Shown piece by piece: positions 1 to 8,437 of a stretch of 64,000 nucleotides of DNA. The position numbers were made by a program, and so were the translations under genes. The stretch is from Rathayibacter sp. VKM Ac-2759 (lineage in GTDB: Bacteria > Actinomycetota > Actinomycetes > Actinomycetales > Microbacteriaceae): contig NZ_CP047176.1 of assembly GCF_009834225.1 (NCBI RefSeq), positions 124,001-188,000 of the forward strand, read 5' to 3'. The notes beneath the pieces were generated by a model that saw nothing but the letters and a program-made list of their open reading frames with translations, searched no databases and was not told the DNA's origin. Within the stretch, counting starts at the first letter, position 1. The number at the start of each line of letters is the position of its first letter.

Positions 1-780
1 ACCTGCGCCAACTGCGCCAACGGCGTCTCGACCTCGTGCCTGACCGGCGGCTGGTGGGGCGCCGAGGTCGGCGAGGAGGGCTTCGCCGACGGCGCCCAGG
101 GCGAGAAGGTGCGCGTCCCGCTCGCCGACGGCACGCTCTTCCGCGTCGACCCCGACCCCGACCCGGCCCTCATCCCGAGCCTGCTCACGCTCGCCGACGT
201 GATGGGCACCGGCCACCACGCCGCCGTCTCGGCCGGAGTCACCGCCGGCTCGACCGTCGCGGTCGTCGGCGACGGAGCGGTCGGCCTCTGCGCCGTGCTC
301 GCGGCCCAGCGCCTCGGAGCGACCACGATCATCGCGATGTCGCGGCACGCCTCCCGCCAGGCCCTGGCGACGCGCTTCGGCGCGACGCACATCGTCGACA
401 CCCGCGGCGACGAGGGTGTGGCCGCCGTCCGCGAGCTCACCGGCGGCATCGGTGCCGACTGCGTGCTCGAGTGCGTCGGCACCAAGGAGTCGATGCAGCA
501 GGCCCTCGACTCCGCCCGTCCCGGCGGCATGGTCGGCTACGTCGGCGTCCCCAACGGCGGGCCCGAGCTGCCCGTGCGCCAGATGTTCGGCTCGAACGTC
601 GGCGTCAACGGCGGCGTCGCGCCCGTCCGCGGCTACATGGCCGAGCTCCTCCCCGACGTGCTGAGCGGCGCGATCGAGCCGGGCCTCGTCTTCGACCTCG
701 AGCTGCCGCTCGACGAGATCGCGGAGGCGTACGCCGCGATGGACGAGCGCCGCGCGATCAAGACCCTGGTGCGCCCCTGA
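1..780 (+). CDS. Zinc-dependent alcohol dehydrogenase, 3' part (5' end outside window)
   Basis: Medium-chain dehydrogenase/reductase that would oxidise an alcohol or polyol with NAD(P). The frame is open from base 1. The fragment starts inside the structural-zinc lobe: Cys at fragment residues 2, 5 and 13 fit C-x2-C-x7-C, the last three of the four usual ligands. The Rossmann glycine motif VVGDGAVGL lies near residues 88-96. The protein ends AIKTLVRP, the usual MDR C-terminus. A strong hairpin follows directly, so this gene ends its transcription unit and is separate from the sugar locus downstream. The substrate cannot be told from the fragment. Confidence 0.9.
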   Translation, partial: TCANCANGVSTSCLTGGWWGAEVGEEGFADGAQGEKVRVPLADGTLFRVDPDPDPALIPSLLTLADVMGTGHHAAVSAGVTAGSTVAVVGDGAVGLCAVLAAQRLGATTIIAMSRHASRQALATRFGATHIVDTRGDEGVAAVRELTGGIGADCVLECVGTKESMQQALDSARPGGMVGYVGVPNGGPELPVRQMFGSNVGVNGGVAPVRGYMAELLPDVLSGAIEPGLVFDLELPLDEIAEAYAAMDERRAIKTLVRP

Positions 781-788
781 CCTGACGC

Positions 789-856
789 CGAGGGAACCCC
801 GGATCGTCGACGGAGCCCGCCCTCGCGGGCGGCCTCGACGGTCCGGGGTTCCCTCG
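789..856 (+). terminator. Strong hairpin terminator after the alcohol dehydrogenase
   Basis: A perfect 15-bp inverted repeat (789-803 with 842-856, CGAGGGAACCCCGGA and its complement) encloses a second hairpin, GCCCGC/GCGGGC, at about 815-830. It begins 9 bp after the dehydrogenase stop. There is no U-tract, as is common in high-GC actinobacteria. Confidence 0.85.
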
Positions 857-939
857 CGGGACATCCGCCAGGGGCGCGTCATCAGAACGTGCGCCCGAGG
901 AAACGCGGCGGAAACAGGCGCTCACTACCGTCGGACACG

Positions 940-963
940 ACCCGGCTGCGGCCGGGTTCTTCT
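940..963 (+). terminator. Small GC hairpin with pyrimidine tail in the sugar-operon leader
   Basis: ACCCGGC (940-946) and GCCGGGT (951-957) form a 7-bp stem with loop TGCG, followed by TCTTCT. It sits 106 bp before the binding-protein start. It could be an attenuator-like element of the leader or a remnant terminator; the sequence alone does not decide. Confidence 0.4.
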
Positions 964-1068
964 CGAGGCACTTCCGCTACAACATCGCATAACTCCGCCG
1001 ACCGCGTGGACCGCGTGCGACCCCTCCACCATCTTCCGCTACGGAGTAGCACAACACCTGGAGCCCCC

Positions 1069-2373
1069 ATGAAGCGCACCGCACCGCCCGCCCGCTCCCG
1101 CCTCCTCCTCACCGGCGGAGTCCTCGCCGTCACGGCCCTCGCCCTCGCCGGCTGCGGCCGGGGCACCGACACCGGCGCCGCCGCCTCCGCCGACCTCACC
1201 GTCGACGACTCCGCAGCCACCGGCACCGTCACCCTCTGGGCCCCCGACGGCGACGCCCAGCAGCTCGACACCGTCCTCGCCGACTACGAGGCCGAGAACC
1301 CCGACCTCGACCTCGAGGTCACGCTCGTCCCCTCCGACGAGTACAACACCAAGCTGCAGACCGCGGTCGCGGCCGGCACCGCTCCCGACATCGCCTTCCT
1401 CTACACCGAGGCGCAGACCCAGTTCCTCGCGTCCGACGCCTTCGCGCCCGTCCCCGACGACCTGGTCGACTCCGACAGCTTCTTCGAGGGCTCCTGGGAC
1501 GCCGGCCAGTACGACGGCACCACCTACTCCGTGCCCTGGTACGCCTACACGCGCGTGCTGATCTACCGCTCCGACTTCGCCGAGGCGGGCGGCGTCACCG
1601 CCCCGGCCACCTGGGACGAGACGATCCCGTTCTTCGAGGGCCTCGAGGCAGGCGGCGCCGAGTCGGGCTACGGCGCCGACGTCGGCTGGGACACCTACAA
1701 CGGCCAGACGCTCGCGACCTTCGCGCACCAGGCCGGTGCCGACCTCCTCAGCGACGACGGCTCCGCGTGGCAGCTCGACAGCCCCGAGATGGTCCAGGCG
1801 GCCGAGTTCAACGCCTCCTTCTTCTCCTCCGGAGTCTCCTCGCCCGACACCCCGCAGTTCCTCGACGCGCAGCCGTACCTCGTCTCGGGGCAGACCGGCT
1901 CGATGATCAGCGGTCCGTGGGTCGTCGCGACGCTCGACCAGACCGCCGGCGAGGAGGGCTGGACCGCCTCCCACATCGCCACCGCCGTGCTGCCCGCCGG
2001 CCCCGACAACGGGTCGGGCCAGCTCGCGGGCGGCAGCTGGGGTGTGACCGCCGCCTCCGACAACGCGAGTTCGGCCTGGAAGGTCGTGCGCGAGATGGCG
2101 CAGGAGGACACCCAGGTCGCGCAGTACGCCGCCGCCGGCAGCATGCCCGCCGTCGTCGACGCGTGGAGCGACCCCTCGATCGCCGACCAGCCCCTCCTCT
2201 CGGCCTTCTTCACCCAGCTCCAGGACGTCGAGCCCCTGCCCGCCGTGACCACCTGGACCCAGGTCTCCACGATCCTCGGCCAGGAGATGGAGAAGGTCGC
2301 CCGCGGCAAGGAGACGGCCGCCGACGCGATGGCCGCCGCCCAGCAGCAGGCAGCCTCGATCGGCACGGAGTGA
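1069..2373 (+). CDS. ABC sugar transporter, extracellular solute-binding lipoprotein
   Basis: Captures a carbohydrate outside the membrane and delivers it to the two permeases encoded next. The product is 434 aa. The N-terminus is a lipoprotein signal: Arg/Lys-rich start, hydrophobic core, then LALAGC with the lipidated Cys at residue 29. The body (GTVTLWAPDGDAQQLDTVL, later QTGSMISGPWVV and GGSWGV) is a typical family-1 (MalE-like) binding protein. ATG at 1069 is chosen over the upstream in-frame codon at 889 because only it gives the signal peptide at the N-terminus, with GGAG just upstream. First gene of the operon. No ATPase gene is present nearby, so a shared MsiK-type ATPase is probable. 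Confidence 0.93.
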   Translation: MKRTAPPARSRLLLTGGVLAVTALALAGCGRGTDTGAAASADLTVDDSAATGTVTLWAPDGDAQQLDTVLADYEAENPDLDLEVTLVPSDEYNTKLQTAVAAGTAPDIAFLYTEAQTQFLASDAFAPVPDDLVDSDSFFEGSWDAGQYDGTTYSVPWYAYTRVLIYRSDFAEAGGVTAPATWDETIPFFEGLEAGGAESGYGADVGWDTYNGQTLATFAHQAGADLLSDDGSAWQLDSPEMVQAAEFNASFFSSGVSSPDTPQFLDAQPYLVSGQTGSMISGPWVVATLDQTAGEEGWTASHIATAVLPAGPDNGSGQLAGGSWGVTAASDNASSAWKVVREMAQEDTQVAQYAAAGSMPAVVDAWSDPSIADQPLLSAFFTQLQDVEPLPAVTTWTQVSTILGQEMEKVARGKETAADAMAAAQQQAASIGTE

Positions 2374-2377
2374 CCGC

Positions 2378-3292
2378 GTGGCTGTGATCGCCCTCGCCGG
2401 CCGGCCCGCCGCGCGGCAGCGGCGCGGGAGGCACACCGGCATCGCCTGGCTCTTCCTCGCGCCGTTCGCGGTGATCTTCGGAGTGTTCACGGCGATCCCG
2501 GTGGTCGCCTCCCTGGCGATGAGCCTCACCGACATCCGCGGCGCCGATCTGCAGCAGCCCTTCGGGGTCGACTTCACGGGCCTCGAGAACTACGCGGTCC
2601 TGCTGGGCGACGCCGCGTTCCTCCGCTCGGTGGCGAACACGCTCTACTTCGTCGTCATCGGGGTTCCGCTCACGATGGCCGTCGGCTTCGTGCTGGCCCT
2701 GGCGCTCAACACGGGTATCCGGAGGCTCCGCGGCGTCTTCCGGGCCCTGTTCTACGCTCCCGTGGTCACCAACATCGTCTCGGTGGCGCTGATCTGGCAG
2801 TACGCGTTCAACCAGAACGGAACGATCAACGAGTTCCTCGGGGCCATCGGGTTCGCCGGCCCCAACTGGCTCGGCGACGAGAACCTCGCGATGCCGGTCG
2901 TCATCCTGCTCGGGATCTGGCGCAACTTCGGCACGGCGATGCTGCTCTTCCTCGCCGGCCTGCAGTCGGTGCCCGAGGACGTGCACGAGGCGGCCTCGCT
3001 CGACGGAGCGGGGCCGTGGCGCCGGCTGGTCTCGATCACCGTGCCGCTGCTGATGCCCACGACGCTGCTCGTCTCGGTGCTGCTGTCGGTGTTCTTCCTC
3101 CAGGTGTTCGACGAGCCCTACCTGCTCACCGGCGGCGGGCCGCTCGGCTCCACGGAGTCGATGGCGCTGTACACCTACCACCAGTTCGGCTTCGGCAACA
3201 TCGGCGTCTCGTCGGCCGCGTCGTTCCTCCTCCTGCTCATCGTCGCGCTCGTCAGCGTGCTGCAGTTCCGTCTGCTGAGGTCCCGCTCATGA
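2378..3292 (+). CDS. ABC sugar transporter permease, MalF/UgpA type
   Basis: Inner-membrane permease, 304 aa, with about six membrane segments starting IAWLFLAPFAVIFGVF. The cytoplasmic EAA loop reads EAASLDGAGPWRRL followed by TVPLL, the family signature that contacts the ATPase. GTG start 4 bp after the binding-protein stop, so translation is coupled. It overlaps the next permease by 4 bp. Its expected partners are the preceding lipoprotein and the next gene; the sugar is unknown. Confidence 0.93.
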   Translation: MAVIALAGRPAARQRRGRHTGIAWLFLAPFAVIFGVFTAIPVVASLAMSLTDIRGADLQQPFGVDFTGLENYAVLLGDAAFLRSVANTLYFVVIGVPLTMAVGFVLALALNTGIRRLRGVFRALFYAPVVTNIVSVALIWQYAFNQNGTINEFLGAIGFAGPNWLGDENLAMPVVILLGIWRNFGTAMLLFLAGLQSVPEDVHEAASLDGAGPWRRLVSITVPLLMPTTLLVSVLLSVFFLQVFDEPYLLTGGGPLGSTESMALYTYHQFGFGNIGVSSAASFLLLLIVALVSVLQFRLLRSRS

Positions 3293-4197
3293 CCGTCACC
3301 GCCCCTCCGATCGTCCCCGTCCCGCCGGCCCCGACCCGGCAGGAGCCGGAGCGCCCGCCGCGCACCCGCGCCTCGTCGGAGCGCCTGCGCCGGGCCGTGC
3401 TCTACCCGGCGCTGACGGTGCTCGCCGTGATCACCCTCCTGCCCTTCGTCTGGGTCTTCTCGGGGTCGCTGCGCACCACGGCCGACATCAGCGCGAACCC
3501 GGGAGCCTGGCTCCCGGCCGAGGCGACGCTCGAGAACTTCGGGCGCCTCTTCTCGCAGGCCGGCTTCAGCGGGTATCTCGGCAACAGCCTCGTCGTCGCG
3601 GGGGTCGTGGTGGCGGGCAACGTGCTCGCCGCGGCGGCCGCGGGCTACGCGCTCGCCAAGCTCGACTTCGCGGGCAGGCGCGCCGCGACGATCGCGGTGC
3701 TGATCGCGCTGATGATGCCGTTCTCGGCCGTCTTCGTGCCGCAGTTCGTGGTCACGGTGCGGCTGGGGCTGGTCAACACGCTGGCGGGCATCGCCCTGCC
3801 CTCGCTCGTGCTGCCGATCTCGATCTTCATCGTGCGGCAGTTCGCCGAGAGCATCCCGGAGGAGCTGCTCGAGGCCGCCCGGATCGACGGGGCGAGCGAG
3901 CTGCGGATCTTCGCGCAGGTGTTCCTGCCGCTGGCCGGCCCCGCGCTCGCGACGGTCACGATCATGTCGTTCCTCGCGGCCTGGAACAACTTCATCTGGC
4001 CGCTCCTCGTGGCGCAGAACGCGTCGACCTACACGCTCCCGGTGGGGCTCGCGGCGACGAGCCAGGCCTCGCAGAACGTCACCGACTACGGGCTCGTGCT
4101 CGCCGGTGCGGTGGTGGTGATGCTGCCGGTGCTGGTGCTCTTCCTGCTCCTGCAGCGCTACTTCGTGCAGGGTATCGTCGCGACGGGCCTCAAGTGA
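3289..4197 (+). CDS. ABC sugar transporter permease, MalG/UgpE type
   Basis: Second permease of the importer, 302 aa. After a Pro-rich, Arg-rich N-terminus the first membrane segment is LYPALTVLAVITLLPFVWVF, and about five more follow. The EAA motif reads EAARIDGASELRIF. The protein ends YFVQGIVATGLK, the usual C-terminus of this subfamily. ATG at 3289 overlaps the preceding stop as ATGA. An open frame extends upstream to 3016 but lies inside the MalF-like gene. Confidence 0.93.
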   Translation: MTVTAPPIVPVPPAPTRQEPERPPRTRASSERLRRAVLYPALTVLAVITLLPFVWVFSGSLRTTADISANPGAWLPAEATLENFGRLFSQAGFSGYLGNSLVVAGVVVAGNVLAAAAAGYALAKLDFAGRRAATIAVLIALMMPFSAVFVPQFVVTVRLGLVNTLAGIALPSLVLPISIFIVRQFAESIPEELLEAARIDGASELRIFAQVFLPLAGPALATVTIMSFLAAWNNFIWPLLVAQNASTYTLPVGLAATSQASQNVTDYGLVLAGAVVVMLPVLVLFLLLQRYFVQGIVATGLK

Positions 4198-4241
4198 TCG
4201 GCACTGGACCGAGGGGCTCGGGAGCGAGCGGGGCAGAGACC

Positions 4242-5552
4242 ATGGACATCTCGGTGGAGGCGCCCTGCGGCGCGGTGGTCGGTCGCGTCGACGGAGGGGT
4301 CGCCCGGTTCCTCGGGGTGCCGTTCGCCGAGGCGCCGACCGGTGAGCGGCGGTTCCGCGCCCCCGAGCCGCGCGCCCGCTTCGCCGAGCCGTTCGACGCC
4401 TCCGCGAACGGCGCCACACCGCAGCGCGGGCGCCCGTTCGAGTTCACGACGATCCCCGAGCACTCGATCCCGGGCGACCACACGCTGAACCTCAACGTCT
4501 TCGCGCCCGCCGACGCCGATGCGCTGCCCGTCCTCGTCTACGTGCACGGCGGCGGCTACGTCACCGGAGCCGCGTCGAGCGACTGGCACGAGGGCTCGGC
4601 CTTCGCGCGCGACGGCGTGGTCGTCGTCACGGTCGCCTACCGGCTCGGCGTCGACGGCTTCGCGGTGCTCGAGGGCGACGCGAACCGGGGCGTCCGCGAC
4701 TGGCTCGCCGCTCTGCGCTGGGTGCAGGCGAACATCGCGGCGTTCGGAGGCGATCCCACGCAGGTGTGCGTCGCCGGCCAGTCCGCGGGCGGCGGCGCCG
4801 TGCTCACGCTGCTCGGCTGCGTCGAGGCGCAGCCGCTGTTCGCCCGCGCGGTGGCGATCTCGCCCACCGACCGGAGCGTCCCCCTCGTGGAGGCGAGGGC
4901 GCAGGTCGCGGCCTTCGCCGACGGCCTCGGCGTCCGTCCCGACCGCGCGGGCTTCGCCTCCCTCGACCCCGACGAGCTCTCCGAGACGGCCGCGCGCACG
5001 ATGATGCCCGGCGCGTCGATCGTGTTCGCGCCGGTGTCGGGCGACGACCTACTGCCCGAGCCCGTCGCCACGGCCACCGCTCGGGTCGGGCGCGACAAGC
5101 CCCTCCTGATCGGCGCCACCGCCGACGAGTTCGACACCCCGCGCTTCGAGCGCGCCGCCGACGCGCCGCCCCGCGCGACCGACCTGCTGTTCCGCCGCAC
5201 GGTCCTCCAGGTCGCCCGCAACCGCGCCGACGGCCCCGCGCCGACCTGGCTCTACGCGTTCGACTGGGCCTCGCCCGCGATCGGCGGCGCCGGGCACTGC
5301 CTCGACCTCCCCTTCTTCTTCGACCACCTCGATGCCGAGGCCACCGCCCGCGTCCTCGGCGAGGAGCCTCCCGCGGCGCTCGCCGCCACCATGCACGCCG
5401 AGCTGGTCGCCTTCGTGCGCGGCGAGGATCCGGCCTGGCCGGCCGCGCGGGGCGAGGCCGGCGACTCCGCCCGCGTCTACGACGACGAGCCGTCGGTGCT
5501 CACCGGCCGCTACGACGACGTGCTGCCCCTGCTCGCCGAGGCGCGCCGATGA
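4242..5552 (+). CDS. Type-B carboxylesterase (alpha/beta hydrolase)
   Basis: Esterase that cleaves carboxylic esters, here probably an acyl group on the imported glycoside. From ATG 4242 it has 436 aa. Seen: the oxyanion-hole motif HGGG at residues 102-105, the nucleophile elbow GQSAGG with Ser181, an acidic candidate in ATADEF, and His in GGAGHCLDLPFFF, so the catalytic triad looks complete. No signal peptide, so it is cytoplasmic and acts after import. An alternative GTG at 4194 overlaps the permease stop (GTGA) and would add 16 residues that look non-homologous. The stop overlaps the ROK start by 4 bp. Confidence 0.88.
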   Translation: MDISVEAPCGAVVGRVDGGVARFLGVPFAEAPTGERRFRAPEPRARFAEPFDASANGATPQRGRPFEFTTIPEHSIPGDHTLNLNVFAPADADALPVLVYVHGGGYVTGAASSDWHEGSAFARDGVVVVTVAYRLGVDGFAVLEGDANRGVRDWLAALRWVQANIAAFGGDPTQVCVAGQSAGGGAVLTLLGCVEAQPLFARAVAISPTDRSVPLVEARAQVAAFADGLGVRPDRAGFASLDPDELSETAARTMMPGASIVFAPVSGDDLLPEPVATATARVGRDKPLLIGATADEFDTPRFERAADAPPRATDLLFRRTVLQVARNRADGPAPTWLYAFDWASPAIGGAGHCLDLPFFFDHLDAEATARVLGEEPPAALAATMHAELVAFVRGEDPAWPAARGEAGDSARVYDDEPSVLTGRYDDVLPLLAEARR

Positions 5553-6715
5553 GGGCCGGAGTCGCGCCCAGCACGCTGCGCCGGCTCAACTCGAGCGTGG
5601 TGCTGCGGGCGCTGGCCGAGCACGACGAGCCGGTGACGATGGCGGTGCTGGTGCGCGAGGTCGCCCTCTCGCGGCGCACGGTCGAGCTGATCCTGGCGCG
5701 CCTCTGCGACGAGGGCTGGGTCGACGAGACCGCCCCCGACCCGGCGAAGGCCGATGTCGGGCGCCCGCCGCGCACCTTCCGCTTCCGGGCCGACCGCGCG
5801 CTCGTCGCCGCGGTGCGGATCGACACCGACTTCGCCGCCGCGGTGGTGTGCGACATCCGCGGCCGGATCCTCGGGCGCGCGCTGCGCCCGCTCCGCGACT
5901 ACCTCTCGCCCGAGACCGCCGTCGACGACGCGGTCCTCGCGGTGGAGGAGGCGGTCGCGCAGTCGGGGCTTCCCCGCGAGCGGATCCACGCCGGCGCGGT
6001 CGCCGCCGGTGGCGCGATCGACGAGGACGGCGTCGTCCAGCGCCTCGTCAACTCGCCGCGCTGGAACGGCTTCGCGCTCGCCGACTCCCTGTCGGAGCGC
6101 CTGGGCGTCCCCGTCTTCGCCGACAACGACGCGAACCTCGCGGCCCTCGCCGAGCGCTGGCGCGGGGTCGCGGCCGACTCCGCCACCTTCGCGTGGTGCA
6201 TCCTCGGGAACCGCACCGGTGTCGGCCTGGTGATCGGCGGCGCCGTGCACCGCGGCTTCCGCGGCGCCGCGGGCGAGCTCGTCGAGGCGGGCGCTCTGGC
6301 GACCGGGCGGATGGAGAACACGCCCTTCGGCCTGCTGACCTCGCCGCTGCGCTCCGAGCGCGAGAGCGCGATGCGCTCGGTCGAGGCCGCTCGCGCCGGC
6401 GACGCCGACGCGCTGCGCGAGCTCGACGCCTTCGTCGCCCACCTCGCCGAGCTCCTGTCGACCCTGGCCTGGACGGTCGCGCCCGACCTCTTCGTCCTCG
6501 GCGGCGGTCTCGAGGAGGCGGACGACCTCCTCCTCCCGCGGGTGACCGCCTCGATGCGCGGCCTCGGCACCCTCGACGTCGCCGTGCGCTCGACCGTGCT
6601 GGGCACCGACGCCCCGCTGATCGGAGCGGTGAAGTTCGTGCTCGACCGCATGGACGTCGCCTTCTTCGGCCCCACTCTCGCCGTGACGCCCACCCGGCCG
6701 CGCGTCGCCCTCTGA
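5549..6715 (+). CDS. ROK-family transcriptional regulator (N-terminal winged HTH)
   Basis: Probable sugar-responsive repressor of the surrounding operon; 388 aa. Residues 10-60 form a MarR-like winged helix-turn-helix (VVLRALAEHDEPVT..VALSRRTVELIL). The rest is the ROK/ASKHA fold, with the phosphate-binding-type motif ADNDANLAALAE in the position of the kinase catalytic Asp. The usual ROK zinc motif CxCGxxGC is absent: the equivalent stretch (ELVEAGALATGRMENTPFG) has no cysteine. Start ATG overlaps the esterase stop as ATGA. It is most likely a regulator, not an active kinase. Confidence 0.85.
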   Translation: MRAGVAPSTLRRLNSSVVLRALAEHDEPVTMAVLVREVALSRRTVELILARLCDEGWVDETAPDPAKADVGRPPRTFRFRADRALVAAVRIDTDFAAAVVCDIRGRILGRALRPLRDYLSPETAVDDAVLAVEEAVAQSGLPRERIHAGAVAAGGAIDEDGVVQRLVNSPRWNGFALADSLSERLGVPVFADNDANLAALAERWRGVAADSATFAWCILGNRTGVGLVIGGAVHRGFRGAAGELVEAGALATGRMENTPFGLLTSPLRSERESAMRSVEAARAGDADALRELDAFVAHLAELLSTLAWTVAPDLFVLGGGLEEADDLLLPRVTASMRGLGTLDVAVRSTVLGTDAPLIGAVKFVLDRMDVAFFGPTLAVTPTRPRVAL

Positions 6716-6739
6716 CCCCCGCCCCTCTCGAGGAGAACC

Positions 6740-8257
6740 ATGCCCGAATCCACCGACGTCCTCATCATCGGCAGCGGCATCATGGGCGCCGCCGTCGCCC
6801 GGGGCCTCCGCGACGCCGACCCGACCGTCTCGATCCTGATGATCGACGGCGGGCCGGCGGCCGGCTCCGTCCCCGGGCTGCACCTGCACGACAGCGAGGA
6901 GCCGGAGATCTGGAGCCGCTACAACCAGCGGGTGGCGACCGGGGTGCAGGGCCTGTACACCGGCGCCGACGTCACCCCCGACATCACCGACGAGCTCCGC
7001 AGCGTCGTGCCCGGCATGTACAACCTGTCGGCCATGGGAGGCGACGCCCGAGCGATGCCCGCGAGCGCGGTCGCGTGGAACGTCGGCGGCATGGGCGTGC
7101 ACTGGACGGCGGCCACTCCCCGGCCCGTCGGCGACGAGGTCTTCGACGGCGGGGACCCGGCGCAGTGGGCCGCCGATCTCGCGCGCGCCGAGCAGCTGCT
7201 CGACGTGCACGACTCGCCGCTCGGGCCGACGGGCCCCGGGCGGGTGGTCCTCGAGGTGCTCGAGGACGTCTTCGGGCCGGTGAGCGCCGACGGCCGTCAT
7301 CCCCAGCCGATGCCGATGGCCGTCGCCGGCAACCCGACCGGCCCGCTCCTCCGCACCGGCCCGAACCGCGTGTTCCCGCCGATCTCGAGCGGAGGCGACG
7401 ACGCGTTCGAGCTGCGCGCCGGCACGCTCGCGGTGGCCGTCCGCCACGACGACGGGCGGGCCGTCGGCGCGCGGGTGCGCGAGATCGCGACCGGTCGCGA
7501 GTACGACATCGAGGCGCGCGCGACGATCGTCTGCGCCGACGTCGTCCGCACCCCGCAGCTGCTCTTCGCATCGGGCATCCGGCCGGAGGCGCTCGGCCGC
7601 TTCCTCAACGAGCACGCGTTCGTGACGGCGCGCGTGATCATGGACCTCGAGCGCTTCGGTCTCGACGCGGCCGGGCTGCCGATGCTGCGCGAGGGCGAGT
7701 TCGCGACCGACTCCCTCTGGCTGCCGCAGAACGGCGAGGCGCAGCCGTTCCACGGTCAGATCATGAACACGGTGTTCCTCGACGAGGACCGCGCGCCGTT
7801 CGCCTACTCCGTCGGCCTCTCGTTCTACACACCGGTGGAGTCGCGGCCCGAGAACCGGCTGGTGTTCTCGGAGCACGAGACCGACGTCACGGGCCTGCCG
7901 CGCCTCCGCGTGGAGTTCGACTACACCGAGCGCGACCTCGCCCTGATCGAGGAGGCCCGCGAGCGGATCCGCACCGTCGCCGAGCGCTTCGGCGCGTTCG
8001 ACCCGGCGACCGAGTGCGTCGTGCTCGCGCCGGGCTCGTCCCTGCACCTGACGGGCACCGTCCGCTCGGGCGCGGTCGACGACGGCACCAGCGTCTGCGA
8101 CCCGTCGGGCCGGGTGTGGGGGGTCGAGGGGCTCTACCTCGCGGGCACCGGCGTCATCCCGACTCCTGTGGTCTGCAACGCCACCCTGACCGGCACGATC
8201 ACCGCCGTGCGGGCGACCCGCGCGGTGCTGGCCGCGCTCGAGGGCGCGCGCGTATGA
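6740..8257 (+). CDS. GMC oxidoreductase, pyranose 2-oxidase / C-glycoside 3-oxidase-like
   Basis: FAD enzyme that should oxidise a ring hydroxyl of a sugar or glycoside to a keto group; 505 aa. Residues 7-23 hold the FAD Rossmann motif IIGSGIMGAAVA. Residues 116-129 read GGMGVHWTAATPRP, matching the pyranose 2-oxidase motif whose His carries covalent FAD in fungal enzymes (here His121). The C-terminal catalytic pair is His436 (SSLHLTGT) and Asn480 (VCNATLTGT). It lacks a signal peptide. SD GAGGAG lies 6 bp before ATG. Choline-dehydrogenase-type GMC enzymes are a weaker alternative. Bacterial relatives oxidise C-glycosides at C3, which would fit the importer and the isomerase in this locus. 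Confidence 0.8.
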   Translation: MPESTDVLIIGSGIMGAAVARGLRDADPTVSILMIDGGPAAGSVPGLHLHDSEEPEIWSRYNQRVATGVQGLYTGADVTPDITDELRSVVPGMYNLSAMGGDARAMPASAVAWNVGGMGVHWTAATPRPVGDEVFDGGDPAQWAADLARAEQLLDVHDSPLGPTGPGRVVLEVLEDVFGPVSADGRHPQPMPMAVAGNPTGPLLRTGPNRVFPPISSGGDDAFELRAGTLAVAVRHDDGRAVGARVREIATGREYDIEARATIVCADVVRTPQLLFASGIRPEALGRFLNEHAFVTARVIMDLERFGLDAAGLPMLREGEFATDSLWLPQNGEAQPFHGQIMNTVFLDEDRAPFAYSVGLSFYTPVESRPENRLVFSEHETDVTGLPRLRVEFDYTERDLALIEEARERIRTVAERFGAFDPATECVVLAPGSSLHLTGTVRSGAVDDGTSVCDPSGRVWGVEGLYLAGTGVIPTPVVCNATLTGTITAVRATRAVLAALEGARV

Positions 8258-8266
8258 CCGGCGCAC

Positions 8267-8337
8267 GTGCGCTCTGCAGGCGACGGTGCGCTCTGCCGGC
8301 TCTCGTACGATCTGCAGGAGCCGGTGCGCTCTGCAGG
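8267..8337. repeat. Intergenic 14-bp direct repeats, three copies
   Basis: GTGCGCTCTGCAGG occurs at 8267-8280 and 8324-8337, with a one-mismatch copy at 8286-8299. A hairpin GCCGGCTC/GAGCCGG lies between copies two and three, and a related CTGCAG-containing palindrome follows near 8390-8407. The block sits between the oxidase stop and the deaminase start and has no coding potential. Confidence 0.7.
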
Positions 8338-8437
8338 TGATCCGCCCCTTCCCGCGCATCCGACGCGGTAGAACCGCCCTTCCGCCCGCGATCTCCTGCA
8401 GATCGCACCCGAACCCCACCCGCCCAGGAGGCCACCC

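Noticed and set aside
8258..8437. Short ORFs in the gap between oxidase and deaminase genes.
   Set aside because: They are under 110 aa, cross the direct repeats, and lack ribosome-binding sites or family motifs.
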